A stretch of 64,000 nt of DNA from assembly GCA_007449985.2 (NCBI GenBank), contig VIIQ02000555.1, positions 682,001 to 746,000 of the forward strand, in the 5' to 3' direction. The notes under the pieces were generated by a model that was not told the origin of the DNA, ran no database searches, and saw nothing but the letters and a program-made list of their open reading frames with translations. Each line of letters opens with the position of its first letter. The first letter of the stretch is position 1. The position numbers were made by a program, and so were the translations under genes. Origin of the DNA: Desmodesmus armatus (taxonomy: Eukaryota > Chlorophyta > Chlorophyceae > Sphaeropleales > Scenedesmaceae). Of the stretch, positions 1-10,800 are shown piece after piece.

Positions 1-1287
1 GCTGCTAGGGAGCCGTCCTACACACTGCAAATCAGTTCAGCTGACAGATACGGACACCCTCACGTAGTAAAACATAACTTGCAGCAATGCGCTCTCATGC
101 GGGCACCCTTGGCCGAGGGCCCCATGGCATGCCTTGCTGCATCCAGTACTTTTACGGTGCTACTGTGACTGTGTGAACTGTCAGTGCAGCCGCCGCTGCA
201 GCGTCCCCAGGAGTAGAACTTACCGCCGAACGCCTGTCCAACAGCGTCTGCAAAGCTCTTGGCAGGGGTCTCATCGAAGGCAATGAAGGGTTCAATGCTG
301 TAGGGCTGGTTGCAGAAGCAGGGGAAGGCTGATGTGCGGGGCACAAAGAAGGGCTGGAGGCTGGTGAACTTGATGGAGTCGATGGCAGGTGCAGCAAATC
401 CACACTGCAAGCAGAACAAAGGCATGGAGCAGCAGCAGCAGCAGCAGTTGATGCAGTTGCACAGGCTTGTCAGGCAACAGACACCATCACACAGTCTGCA
501 GCATGCAAGCAGCGTGCAGAAGGCGGCAAACTTGCTGGGCAGTAGCCGAACTAAATCCCAGAGGGCCATGTGCAAGGGCAGGGTCTCGAGCAGGGACCCA
601 GGGTCCCAGGGTGACGTCTCAGGATCACGGCTCAGGGTGACGCCTCAGGCTGACGTAGGTCATGCTGCTGTAGCAATGAAGCTACACTTACCTGCATGAC
701 ACCTCCTGCAGGGATCTGGTTGTCAGGGCACTTCATGGCGCTGTCCATGTAGCCAGCTGCACCTGTCAGCCTGGCACCAGGTGTGCGGAACTCAAATGGC
801 TGGTATCCACGGTTGTGGATCTTGACCTGGCCCATGATGACTCCCTCTGGGACCTCGAGTGCCTTGTAGGAGGTGCTGAAGCCAATGTTGCTCATGCCAG
901 CGCAGTCAAAGGCACCCCAGTTGACGCTGTCGACGGCGAGGGTGTGGCGACCATGATGAACAGTGTTGCGGTCTGTCAGGGGTCGAAGTGCCGAGCATCC
1001 TGCAATAACCAGACAGTTCAATAGCTCAAGAAGTCAGCAGGTAGTGTTTGTGTGCTATCAAGCAGCCAGGCAGCTGAGGTCAGGCCCAGCCAGGGCCCAG
1101 CAGGCCTCCATGCCACAGAACCGTATGGAATGTGCAGCAGGTGCTACGTCTGAAGTCTTGACTTGAAACAACGTAATGATGCTGTCGACGTCAGGGGACA
1201 ACAGATGGCTGAGTGTCTTGCTTTACCTGACAGCAGTAGTACACAGCCCAAGAAGACAGCAGACGCCGCTTTGTTGAAGACACGCAT
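1..1287 (-). CDS. Secreted Cys-containing protein of unknown family
   Basis: Three exons join in frame on the minus strand: 1227..1287, 692..999 and 224..404. Exon 1 is almost entirely a signal peptide (MRVFNKAASAVFLGCVLLLS), so the product is expected to be exported. Exon 2 holds a stretch with the motif VDSVNWGAFDCAGMSNIGFS, and exon 3 continues with CGFAAPAIDS and a CFCNQPY motif. Splice sites are good: GTAAAG, GTAAGT and GTAAGT donors, with CAG acceptors. The next exon is unclear. A CAG acceptor near position 32 would give a very short last exon ending in TAG at about 5-7; otherwise the gene runs off the window. I do not recognise the family. Spaced cysteines and the signal peptide suggest an extracellular, disulfide-bonded protein, which is inference. 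Confidence 0.5.
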
Positions 1288-2096
1288 GTTGCCTACGTTG
1301 CAGAAAAAGACATTTCTTTAGTTAGTCTGATGCGATGTCAGCTGGTTTTCAGTTCTGCTGCAGCGTGAACGACGCCGGCAAATCAGCAAGACCAACAGAA
1401 GGAGGTGGACCTGCTGTTGGGGCACAAAGTGGGGAGTGATTTGGGCGTAAAAGGGGAATTACAAAACATTCTACTGCTTGCGCTCACCTTCCTGTGTAGA
1501 CTCGTTGAACAGTGGGAAGTAGCGGCCTTGGCGCGTAATTGTGTAGTGAGGCGCAAATATGGAAATACAGTGCGTTAACACTGTCTGACTTTACAGCGTG
1601 TTGAATGAACTTCCAGGGGTATTTAAGTGCTCAAACCGTGCTTGCTCCCAGCTTCCTGCTCAGCACCTGCTCAGCTTCCTGCCCAGTTGCTGTGGCTTCA
1701 GGGCAGGACTCCACTACAGTTCACAGGCAGCTTGTCGCAACGTTCCACGTATCTTGCGTTGTATGTGCGTATGTATTCTTTGACTGTGGTTGTGACTATT
1801 TCTGATTCAACTGTACTGCCCCTGCAAATTCAGCTTGCTGTGGTGAGCAAACTCAGGCAGGCCACGCAGGTAAATGATACACATTGAACTTTCTTTATCA
1901 AATCACTTCGAACACTGCTTGGAACGCACTTGCGTCGTATAATTGGCCTTGCATTGTATCGCCCAAGGGGGATGACAGACAAACTTTGCGGCATCAGCAG
2001 GCAGCCTAGGTTGGCAACTCCTGTGTGCCCTTTCAGGCATCACAATATGCACACCCCAGAACATTTGATCATGCTGTGCGAAGTGGCAGCACCAAC
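1288..2096. other. Intergenic: promoter side of the secreted-protein gene and 3' side of the SET gene
   Basis: No reading frame here looks coding. The left part should hold the minus-strand promoter of the secreted protein. On the minus strand a TGTAA polyadenylation-type motif lies at 1591-1595 (TTACA on the plus strand), about 500 nt past the stop of the SET-domain gene, and could be its poly(A) signal. Confidence 0.4.
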
Positions 2097-5000
2097 CTAC
2101 AACTGCAAGTTGGCTTCACAGCAGCTCAGCACTTGCACTGCCATGGACAGCAGCTGTTTGTGTTCAAGGCGAGCTGCAACTGCGGCCTGCAGGCGTGCTG
2201 ACCTCTGCACTGTCGGGCTGCGCTGTAGCTCCAAGTCTTCCTGTATGCTTGTTGGCAGCCTGTAGATGCAGGATACAACAAGCACAATCGACACACATGC
2301 GAGTCCTTGTGCGCCGGCGACCATGACACTGCATTAGCATGCCAGGCTGTTGCCACAGTGTCAAGCTGGTTGCACAAGGCTTCAATGTGACTGCATGCAG
2401 CTGCCCACACATCCACACCCTCACAGCTGCAATAACCTGGCTACCAGCAGCACTAACATATAGGGCTTTGGCATGATTACACCAAGTTTGAATGTCACCA
2501 ACTTGGGCCATGGCCACCAAGGTTCAATTGCTTGATTGACAGCCTGACAGTCACATACCTGTCCAGCTGCTCCTGACACTGCTGTCGTAACTGCTGCACC
2601 AGCTGCAGCTGCGGTGTGGCCTGGCCACCTTGAGGCCCCTGCTGTGTGTCAGCCTGTACAATGCTGCCCAGCGGTGTTGTAAAGGGCTGGAGTGACTTCA
2701 GCACTACTTGTGCACGCCGCTTCTGTACTGCTGCCTCCTGCGAGCCTTCAGGAGCTTGTACTGCAGAGGCTGAGGCCTCTAGAAGTTGGACAGGGTCCAG
2801 GTTGCGCTGTTGGGTGCCTGCATGAACAAGCGTGATGTCGTTGGTGTGAAGCTGCTGCCATGCTTCGTATTGTGAGTCAGCAACAGTATGTGCCAGAGAC
2901 GGCGCTGGAGCCCTCCCAGGGAGCCCACTGGAGCCCTTCCAAGGAGCATTCAATGTTTCATACAGAGCTTGGCACCAGGCATCATTTGAAGGGGGTGCTA
3001 CACCGTGGCACCTGCTGGCAGTACAGGTTTATGACAGTTCATCACGGGCATGCCGACGACGGCAAAGGTGTGTACGGTGGAGGGTCCTTGCACAGGGGTT
3101 ACTCACCATCAATGTCAAAGCTGATGGTGTCGTTGATGTTTCCAGGCATGACAAAGCCGTAGTCCTTCATGAGAGCAGCATTCGGCTTGCTGGGCTTCTC
3201 ACCCAGGTAGGATATGAGCACCTCCTCACCAGCAGCAATAGCCTGTGAGCAACAGCCATGTGCGATGCACACACCGGAGACAATGTAATGTTACTGCTGC
3301 CTCTGTGAAGGATCCTTCACCAATCCACTGTCACTGTGTTGAGTAGTTAGTAGCACATGCACCCAGCGATGTGCAGCAGCAGGATACAGCCTCTGGCCAC
3401 CATTGTGCACAAAGAAATGTGATTTTGTGACATACTGCATTGCCCCACATGTCCCATCAAGACTTGACACCCTGGTGTTCAAACAACTGCCAGTTGAGCA
3501 CTCAATGCTGTACCCGCTTGCGTCACTGTCCTCACACACTGAACAACTCGCTGCATGCAACTTTGCACAGAACAGCAAGCTGCTGTGCGTGCATCACATG
3601 AAATAGCCCCACTGCTTCTTACACCTATAGGTGGGTTCCTACCCAATGATGTGCACAGCCAGAACACCCACAGCCCCTGTGCCTGACAGAAAGAAGCCAC
3701 ACCGAGCGCATGTGGCACACAAGCACATTAATGCAAAATTGCTACCCCAGCAACCGTTGCCGAACACTCATCCACACGACCCACCTTTGTGCTGGTGACA
3801 GTGAAGGTCTGTGTGCTGGGGTGCAGCCTGTAAGCCGCATTGGGCTCGTTGCTGTGATTTGCCATGTCAGCCAGTGGCACCATGAGTGACAGCAGCTCCC
3901 GCCCTGCGTTGTCACTGAAGCACCTGCTGTTGACCATGCAGGCGGCCCACAGGGTGTCAGAGAAGCTAGGGGCCAGGTCTAGGGCCCTCAGCTCCCCTGT
4001 GCTGCTGCTGAACAGGCTGTCGTGCAGCCCCTGGATCCCTTCACGCTCCTGCAGGGGACACAACAAAGATATGTGCGTGAACTGCATTGGCAACTTGTGA
4101 TCACGCCCGTGTCAGCCAAGCAACACCCTCTAGCACTCCAGGCAGCGGTCCAGCCATAGGTGAAGTTGCTGATGCCGGCAACTTGTTACCACGCGCTATA
4201 GGGCCTGTTCAAACCGCAATGCAGCCCACAGCATCCTAGCTCACCTGCTGTGCCAATGCGATAAGGTGGGGGAGCTGCAGCTCTGCCCACTCCTCTGGAG
4301 TATAGTTCATGAGGGAGCACATCTCACTCTCCTGCAGAAAGACCACCAGACAACCATGCTGAAGTCCCTTCCCTTCACATTGCAGTGTCCGGTTGTCACA
4401 TGAGCTGTGCTGCCGATTAACAAGGATAAGATGACACCGTGCCCATAGCACAGCACAGCACACAAGCACCACAATTGATGCAGCAAGCTTGCACCAGGCT
4501 GTCGGGTGCCATGCGCCAAGACATGCTTGTCAGTGTGCATGGTAACCAAGCAGGCAGCGTGAACAGCATGATCCTACTTTGCACCTCAATGTCATCTGGT
4601 GCTGCTCACTTGTGGCAGCAGCTGTAGGTACATCTGCCAAACTGGGTGGTCGCTGCCGTGTCGCTTCAGCCACAGCAGCCAAGCCATCAGGTGACGGAAC
4701 CAGTCACCCCTGCCTGCAGGGGCACACATAACACTATGTGGCACTGCTTTGCACATCCCGGTGAAATCATCACTTCGTATTGGATGTCTTCATGAGTGAG
4801 ACTCGATAATGGTGCTATGGCTGAAGCAAAGGGGTCATCACCGTCATGGGCAACACAGCAGAAACAGCCGCACCAGGCATCAGTGCTGTGATGTGCTGCT
4901 GCCACTCACTGCTGCTGCCACTCACTTGACTGCAAGTAGTTGTTCAGCAGGGCCGGCAACTCAATGCCCCACACCGACTGCCAGTCTGACAGGACAGAGG

Positions 5001-5319
5001 CTCCAAAGGCTACCCCTGTGCGAAGGGGTTCATCCACCACCAGCAGTGTGCTGAAGGCATCAACGCTCAGTAGCACCTCATCTGCTGGGAGATCGTCTCT
5101 TGCAACTAGACCCCTGCCATACTGAGTGTATCCCACTCCAATTTGCAGCTCAGTGGGACACAGAAGGCCTGCTAGTGCGTCAAACACATCTGACTGCTGC
5201 TGGACTGTGGGGAGCTGCTGTGCAGTAGACCTCACTCTGGTCCGCCCAACGGAGGGTCCATTGATATGGTTGTGTATACAGGGTTGAAATACAGACTTGC
5301 TGCACCGATGGGCGGCCAT
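2097..5319 (-). CDS. SET-domain protein lysine methyltransferase, Rubisco LSMT-like
   Basis: Seven exons keep phase throughout: 4926..5319, 4610..4713, 4245..4331, 3785..4048, 3107..3242, 2559..2904 and 2097..2259. They give about 497 residues. The N-terminal SET part carries GVGYTQYGRGLVARDDLPAD. Exon 4 has the cofactor-site motif LADMANHSNEPNA, with the conserved NHS. Exon 5 has GEEVLISYLGEK followed by DYGFVMPGN. The last exon (LPTSIQEDLEL, then RLEHKQLL) matches the Rubisco LSMT substrate-binding domain. Members of this family transfer methyl from S-adenosylmethionine to lysines of Rubisco large subunit, aldolases or other proteins, often in the plastid. The basic, Ser/Thr-containing first 35 residues could be a transit peptide (inference). 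The start is the first ATG of the open exon. The substrate cannot be told from sequence. Confidence 0.88.
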
Positions 5320-5853
5320 GGTCGATGAATGGAGTAGTGATCTGTGATCGTTGCTTTTGGTTTCCTGCCCACACCGACGCTTTACGGAATGAGGGTGGAG
5401 ATTGAGACTGATTGAGATGAGGACAGCGTCTGAATATCATCGAGGTCGGCATCAATGAGTGACAAATGTGGGCAGACAGCACAGCACAGCGTGCCACGAC
5501 TAACGCAGTAGAGTGTTGACCTAGTAGGATTGCTGAGCAGGGATGTACACTTGTGTCACAGAAGATGAAGCTGTGTGAATGAATGGAACCGTGCAAGCAG
5601 CGGCAAGCAGACAGGAAGCACCACGCAACCGCTTTCACTCAACAGCCTTGCACCAGCTGGCCAAACACTCTGTGATCCTTCAAGCCCAAGCATCAACATG
5701 GGCTTTAACATGAACATGGATACTACCAGCAGCAGAAAACCGCAACACCAGACCAACTGCCATCCCTCCTGCGCATGCACAACAGATTGCAACCGCCATA
5801 GGCAGGCGCCACACGACGTGCTGCCAGCACCTCTACTCACAACCTAGGCTGCA
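5320..5853. other. Intergenic: SET gene promoter and 3' region of the OPR-like gene
   Basis: About 530 bases separate the start of the SET-domain gene from the stop of the next minus-strand gene. Frames open here are short and show no domain. It should contain the 5' untranslated region and promoter of the methyltransferase gene. I see no repeat or RNA gene. Confidence 0.4.
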
Positions 5854-7529
5854 CTACCCGTACCCCGTCCACTGCGTGCGATACCAGCCCTCCTTGATGA
5901 GGCGCCGCTTGTCACGCTCGCGGCGTGGCAGCCATTTCAGCTCCTCATGCGTCCAACGGGGGTCATAGTGCATGGACTTCTTCCCCTTGGAGTCCAACTT
6001 TGCCAGCGCAAAGTCCACAGCACCCTTCTCCTCTATCGTGCGCGTCCGCATGTACACAGCCTTCATCAGCCTGTCCTGCAGCTCTGTGCTGGGGCTGATG
6101 CCCAGGTCGGCCAGGCCGCTCGCCATGCGCGCAAGATCAAAGGCACCCAGGTCTGCAGGAAACTCCTTGATCTGATACTGAGCCTCTGCCAGCACAGCAT
6201 CCGCCCACCCAGCTGGCAACTCCAGCTGGACACCGCTGCTGCTGCTGTCGTGCGCGCCGCTGGCTGCTGCTACGGGACCATCCGCTGCCACGCCGGCGGG
6301 CTGGGAGCGGACCCCTCCCTCCGGGTCGAAGCTGCTGCTGTTGGTGCTGAGTATGCTACCAGCAGCACAGACCAACAGCGCCAGGTCAGGACCGTAGAAG
6401 TCCTCAAACCTGGCCTGTGCCGCGGCCAGCAGCGCCTGCCACTGCTGCTGCGTGGGGGTGTACCTCAAGTTGCTGAGGCTCCACAGCAGCGCTGCATGCT
6501 CCTGCGTGCTGAGCTCCTGCAGGCGGGCACACAGGGCTGCCAGCACGTCCTGCATCCAGCTACTGTCAGGAGTGTAGTCCATGCGAGCCAGCAGCGACAG
6601 GACCTCACACGTGGCGGGTGCTGCTGCTTGCTGCAGCAGGGGCTGGGTTGCTGTCAGCAGCTGCTGCAGCCATGCCTGAGAGGGCAGGGAGGTCGGCGGG
6701 GCTGCATCTGCATCTGCTGGCTGCTGTGCGTCAGCCGTGATGCCTACCGCATCTGCTGCTGCTGCCTCTGCGCTGGCTTCACACGCTGCTGCTGCAGCAG
6801 TGAGCAGGGGCTGCACATCCTGCACAGGGACAGCGTGCCAGCAGCGGCAGTAATGCTCAGCAGCACATTGGGCCAGGACAGCAAAGAGCGAAGGGTGCCT
6901 GGGGCTGCAGTGTTGCCATCTGAACTGCTATCGGGCCTGCTGCTGCGCAATGTCACATGCATGTGTTGGTGAGGGGTTGGTGGTACGACGTCCAAGGTAG
7001 TTGTCAGCAGAAAAGCAGAAAATCATAACACAGCCATGGAAAGGGCTGCATCCACATACCCCTAGCATTCTGCTGACATTGTGCACAAGCTGCTTAGTAC
7101 GCGCACCTGCAGCGTGGGCTGTGATGGAAGCAAGTGCTGCTGGTCAAACTGCGAGTTTGCTTCTGGCAGATGACTCCTGCCTTTTTGTTGCCAGGACCAC
7201 TCGTAGCTCATGGTCTGCTCTTCTGCTGCTGCAGCATGCAGCCTGGCAGCTGCTGCTGCCCGGCCCTGCTGCGCCTGCAGCCGCTGCAGCTGACTGTGCT
7301 GGCTGCCATGGCTTTGTGTTTGTTGCTTTAGTAGGGTGCTGCATGCAACAACAGCATGCGTTGTGTTGAGTGGTGATGTGACCATGCATGGCCATGGTGC
7401 GCATATCCATTCTGCATACCTGACAAAAGGACGTTTGATCAACCCTGTCGCTGCAGGAGGGCGTATATGATGATCTTGTGCTACTATTGCACGCCTGCTG
7501 CTGAGATGCAGCCCGTGCAACAGCGACAT
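5854..7529 (-). CDS. OPR/FASTK-like helical-repeat protein, probable organelle RNA factor
   Basis: The C-terminal exon (5854 to about 6822, perhaps reaching 6919) encodes over 320 residues and ends at a clear stop. It contains degenerate helical repeats of about 38-40 residues of the form TPxxxW...L...L.AA.AR followed by LLWSLSNL, for example YTPDSSWMQDVLAAL and YTPTQQQWQALLAAAQ. This is the pattern of the algal octotricopeptide and FASTK-like families that bind organelle transcripts. A basic tail (KWLPRRERDKRRLIKEGWY) closes the protein. A likely first exon at 7420..7529 begins MSLLHGLHLSSRRAIV, a plausible organelle transit peptide, and is followed by a Gln/Ala-rich exon ending at 7107. The middle splice sites did not resolve with certainty. 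It is divergent from pyruvate kinase, with 284 bp between the starts. A role in chloroplast or mitochondrial RNA stability or translation is inference from the family. Confidence 0.6.
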
Positions 7530-7813
7530 AGACTGGACAGCGGTAGTGCTGCTGTGCTGCTGCTGCTGCTGGTGAGTGGGGTTGAATAGGTCCTACAACG
7601 TGATCTTCATTTACAGCGCTCCTTCAAAAAGTCACTGAACGCCCGTTGCGCTGCCCTTGTTGCTTTTTCCCCAACCGACTGACGTTACACGTGCGGTCTG
7701 TCTCCACGTTGCTTGCTTCCCTTCAACAAGCCTGATTGCAGCTGCACACCTCTGTCGTTTGCTCCCCTGGTCATCACAGAGAGCACAGCAAAGGGGACAG
7801 CGGCCGCACCAAA
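7530..7813. promoter_or_regulatory. Short shared 5' region between two divergent genes
   Basis: These 284 bases separate the start codon of the minus-strand OPR-like gene from that of the plus-strand pyruvate kinase gene. Both promoters and 5' untranslated regions must lie here or overlap the genes. I see a CTG/CAG-type run near 7545-7575 but no clear TATA box. Confidence 0.45.
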
Positions 7814-10800
7814 ATGGTCGGAACCACTATCCTGGGCCGCAACTACTTCAGCGCGGCCTTGCATCTGTCTTCTCTTATAGAGGTGTGTGCAATGCGACGC
7901 TCTGCGCTGCCATGGGGCTCCACATTGGGTCTCACTGGCAGTAACGCTGCTCACTACTGCTCTCCAGGAGGACCATGGCAACGGCCCACCAAGCACCAGG
8001 GTTGCCTGTACAATCGGTCACGTCTCAAACAGTGTTGAGACGCTTGCTCAGATGCTGAAGTCTGGCATGTCGGTGAGTGAGCAGTGCACAATTGGACACA
8101 ACCCACTCCCTACCCCCCCACTGCTGCTGACAGTGTTCATATGTGCTCCTTGCAGATGGCCCGTTTCGACTTCAGTTATACAGATGCGGTAAGTGCTCAG
8201 AAAGTGTGTTGGTTTCCCTGCTTGCCTGCCGAGAAGATTCAGCATCTCGCCATCGTGCTGCGTCCTGGCACCGACCTCGAAAGCGTCGCACCCTGACCCA
8301 GTCCTGCTGAATTTGCAGGCTCTGCATCAAAAAGGCCTGGATAACCTGCGTGCCGCCTCCAAAGCAACACGGACGCTGTGTGCCACGTGGATGGACACCC
8401 TGGGGCCAGAGATCATCGTCATCAACAGGTGACACTCAGCTGCAAAGCCAGGCCAAGGCTGCATACAGCAGTGCAGGGTATGGTAAAGCATGCCGACTGC
8501 ATCCACAGCCATCACTGCATTGTCTGCGGCAACAGTAGAAACCCAGGATGGCCTGGCCCCCAGGTCCAGGTGGATTGACTGGTGGTAGATGGCATCTGCA
8601 GAAGGTGGTCAGCCGGTCTCAGTGCCTCAGCACTGTGCTTAGCATCCCCTTGCTGTATCGTGCTTTCATCCTGTGCTACCCTGCTGCTGCTGCCGCTGGT
8701 GGTGTTGCTGCCATCAGGCCCGCTGCGCCCATTGACCTGCAGGCTGGTCAGACTATCATCTTGACCTGCGACAGCAGCAAGCATGCCAGCAGCAGCGTGC
8801 TGCCCATCTCATACCCCTCCCTGTCAGGCACAGGGCTGCAGCCAGGCAGATCAGTGTTTGTGGGGCAGTACCTGTTCACAGGTGCGTGGCACAGCAGGGT
8901 ATTAGACAGCAGGGCGGCAGGGAATTAGCAGTGAGATGCTGTCCAGATGCTGTCGGCAGCAGGGTGGTTTGGTGTTTAGCAGTAGGAGGCCCCAGGATGG
9001 GTGACCTTGTGGTCTGTGCTGTTGCAGTGCTGCATCGTGCTCCCATCCACGGGATGGTTGCTGCAGTTGCAGGGGTGGCGGCGCAGCGTCATCCCATAGG
9101 GTTACAGGGGGACAGAGGCCGTGCCAGCTTGGGTTTCAGCAGCAGTGGTTCATGAAGGTCCATGCCTTTCTCCCCACCTGTCAGCAACACACCGTCTGAC
9201 GTGCCACATGCCTCAATCCCCTGCTGCCGCTTCGCTGTTCCATTGCTGCTGCATCGCTGCTGTGCTGCCTACTCCAGGCAGTGAAACCACCAGTGCATAC
9301 CTCACAGTGCAGCAGATGGAGGACGACATGAGTGCAGTGTGTGTGGTGCACAACAGCTGCAGGCTGGAGGGCCTCCAGCTGACGGTGCACATCGGCAACA
9401 TGAAGAACACAGCACCCATCCTCACAGAGCAGGACAAGCAGGCACTGGAGCAGTTTGCAAAGCCAAACAAGATTGACTTTGTGGCTCTGAGCTTCACACG
9501 CAGTGCACAGGATATCAAGGATGCACGTGCATACCTGGACAAGTGAGTCAGCGGGACACTGTGAACGGGGTTCTTGGGGGTTCTGGGGCACAGGGAAGGC
9601 CGGTGGGGTGCGGATTAGGCGGAGAGGCAGCCTCATATATGCTGTGTTTGGCCAAGAGTCAGGTCATTCCAGCACACGACCTTGGCAGTAGCACCCTTTG
9701 AGCCAGAGCAATGGCAGCAAGCATCTGCACTCCGGGCAGAAATATATTTTTCTGCCCCGCATGCAGATGCTTCCTGCTGTCGGTCTGGCTAGCGGGTGTT
9801 GCTGTCTAGGTCATGGGCTGGGCTGCCTCTCTCAACACACTGGGCAGGGCTGGGCTGGGCCGGGCAGCAGCGTGAACACCCTGCTTGCGTAGTACTGAGG
9901 CTGCAGTGTGAAGTACAGGTATCGCAACTTTCAACAGCGGCGGCTTTACTGGCACTAGGAGGAGCACTCTGGCGTCAGGCCTTGCCACAGCTGCATGTCA
10001 ATCTGTGCACTGCTTGCGCTGTAGATAGCTGTGCTCTCCTCACGCCCTGTATTTGCTTGTTTCTGTGTTTTTCTGTGTGCATCATGTCCACACAGGATCG
10101 GCATGCGTGAGGCCAAGATCATTGCCAAGATTGAGAACATGGAGGGCCTGGTGAACTACAGGGAGATCATGGAGCAGTGTGACGTGATGCTGCTCAGCCG
10201 CGGCAGCATGGGCAACTGCGTGGACCCAGAGAAGATGTTCCTGGCACAGAAGATGCTGCTGAGGGTGAGACAGGCTGTAACGGAAAATGTAACGGCAAAT
10301 GTCCCCGAGACGGCATCCCTATTGATGCCCGTCACATATGGTGGCGGAGAAGTTGTGGGGTAGAATGGGACGCCCAGCTGGCTGTAGACCATACGAAGTA
10401 ACAGTATGGTCTACAGCCAGCTGGGCGTCCCATTCGACCCCACAACGTCTCCGCTACCATATGTGACGGGCATCAAGAGGGATGCCGTCTTGGGACATTT
10501 CCCGTTACACAGGCAGCGCCGGGGGGGGGGGGGGGCAGAAACGGTTGTTGACAGGCTGTCTGTAGGAGCTTTGCGGATGGTGGGCAGGTGCCGCAAGGGG
10601 TGTGCTATTCCCAGATGTTCAGGACACGCACTGGAGGTGTGTGTGTGTGTGGAACAGACGGTTGCTCTGCAGTGAAGCTGACCTGTAGCAGGCGTGTTGC
10701 GGTTGGTTCAAGTGCACTGCTGTCCAGTTGACTGGGATGTTTTTGCTGCTTGCTGTCGGTGTGCAGGAGTGCAACTTGGCTGGCAAGCCCATCTACGTCA

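Noticed and set aside
10190..10235. Pyruvate kinase as a dead enzyme because of the missing RGDLG aspartate
   Set aside because: Functional land-plant cytosolic isozymes also lack this Asp (Asn instead). The active-site Lys and Glu of KIEN are present.
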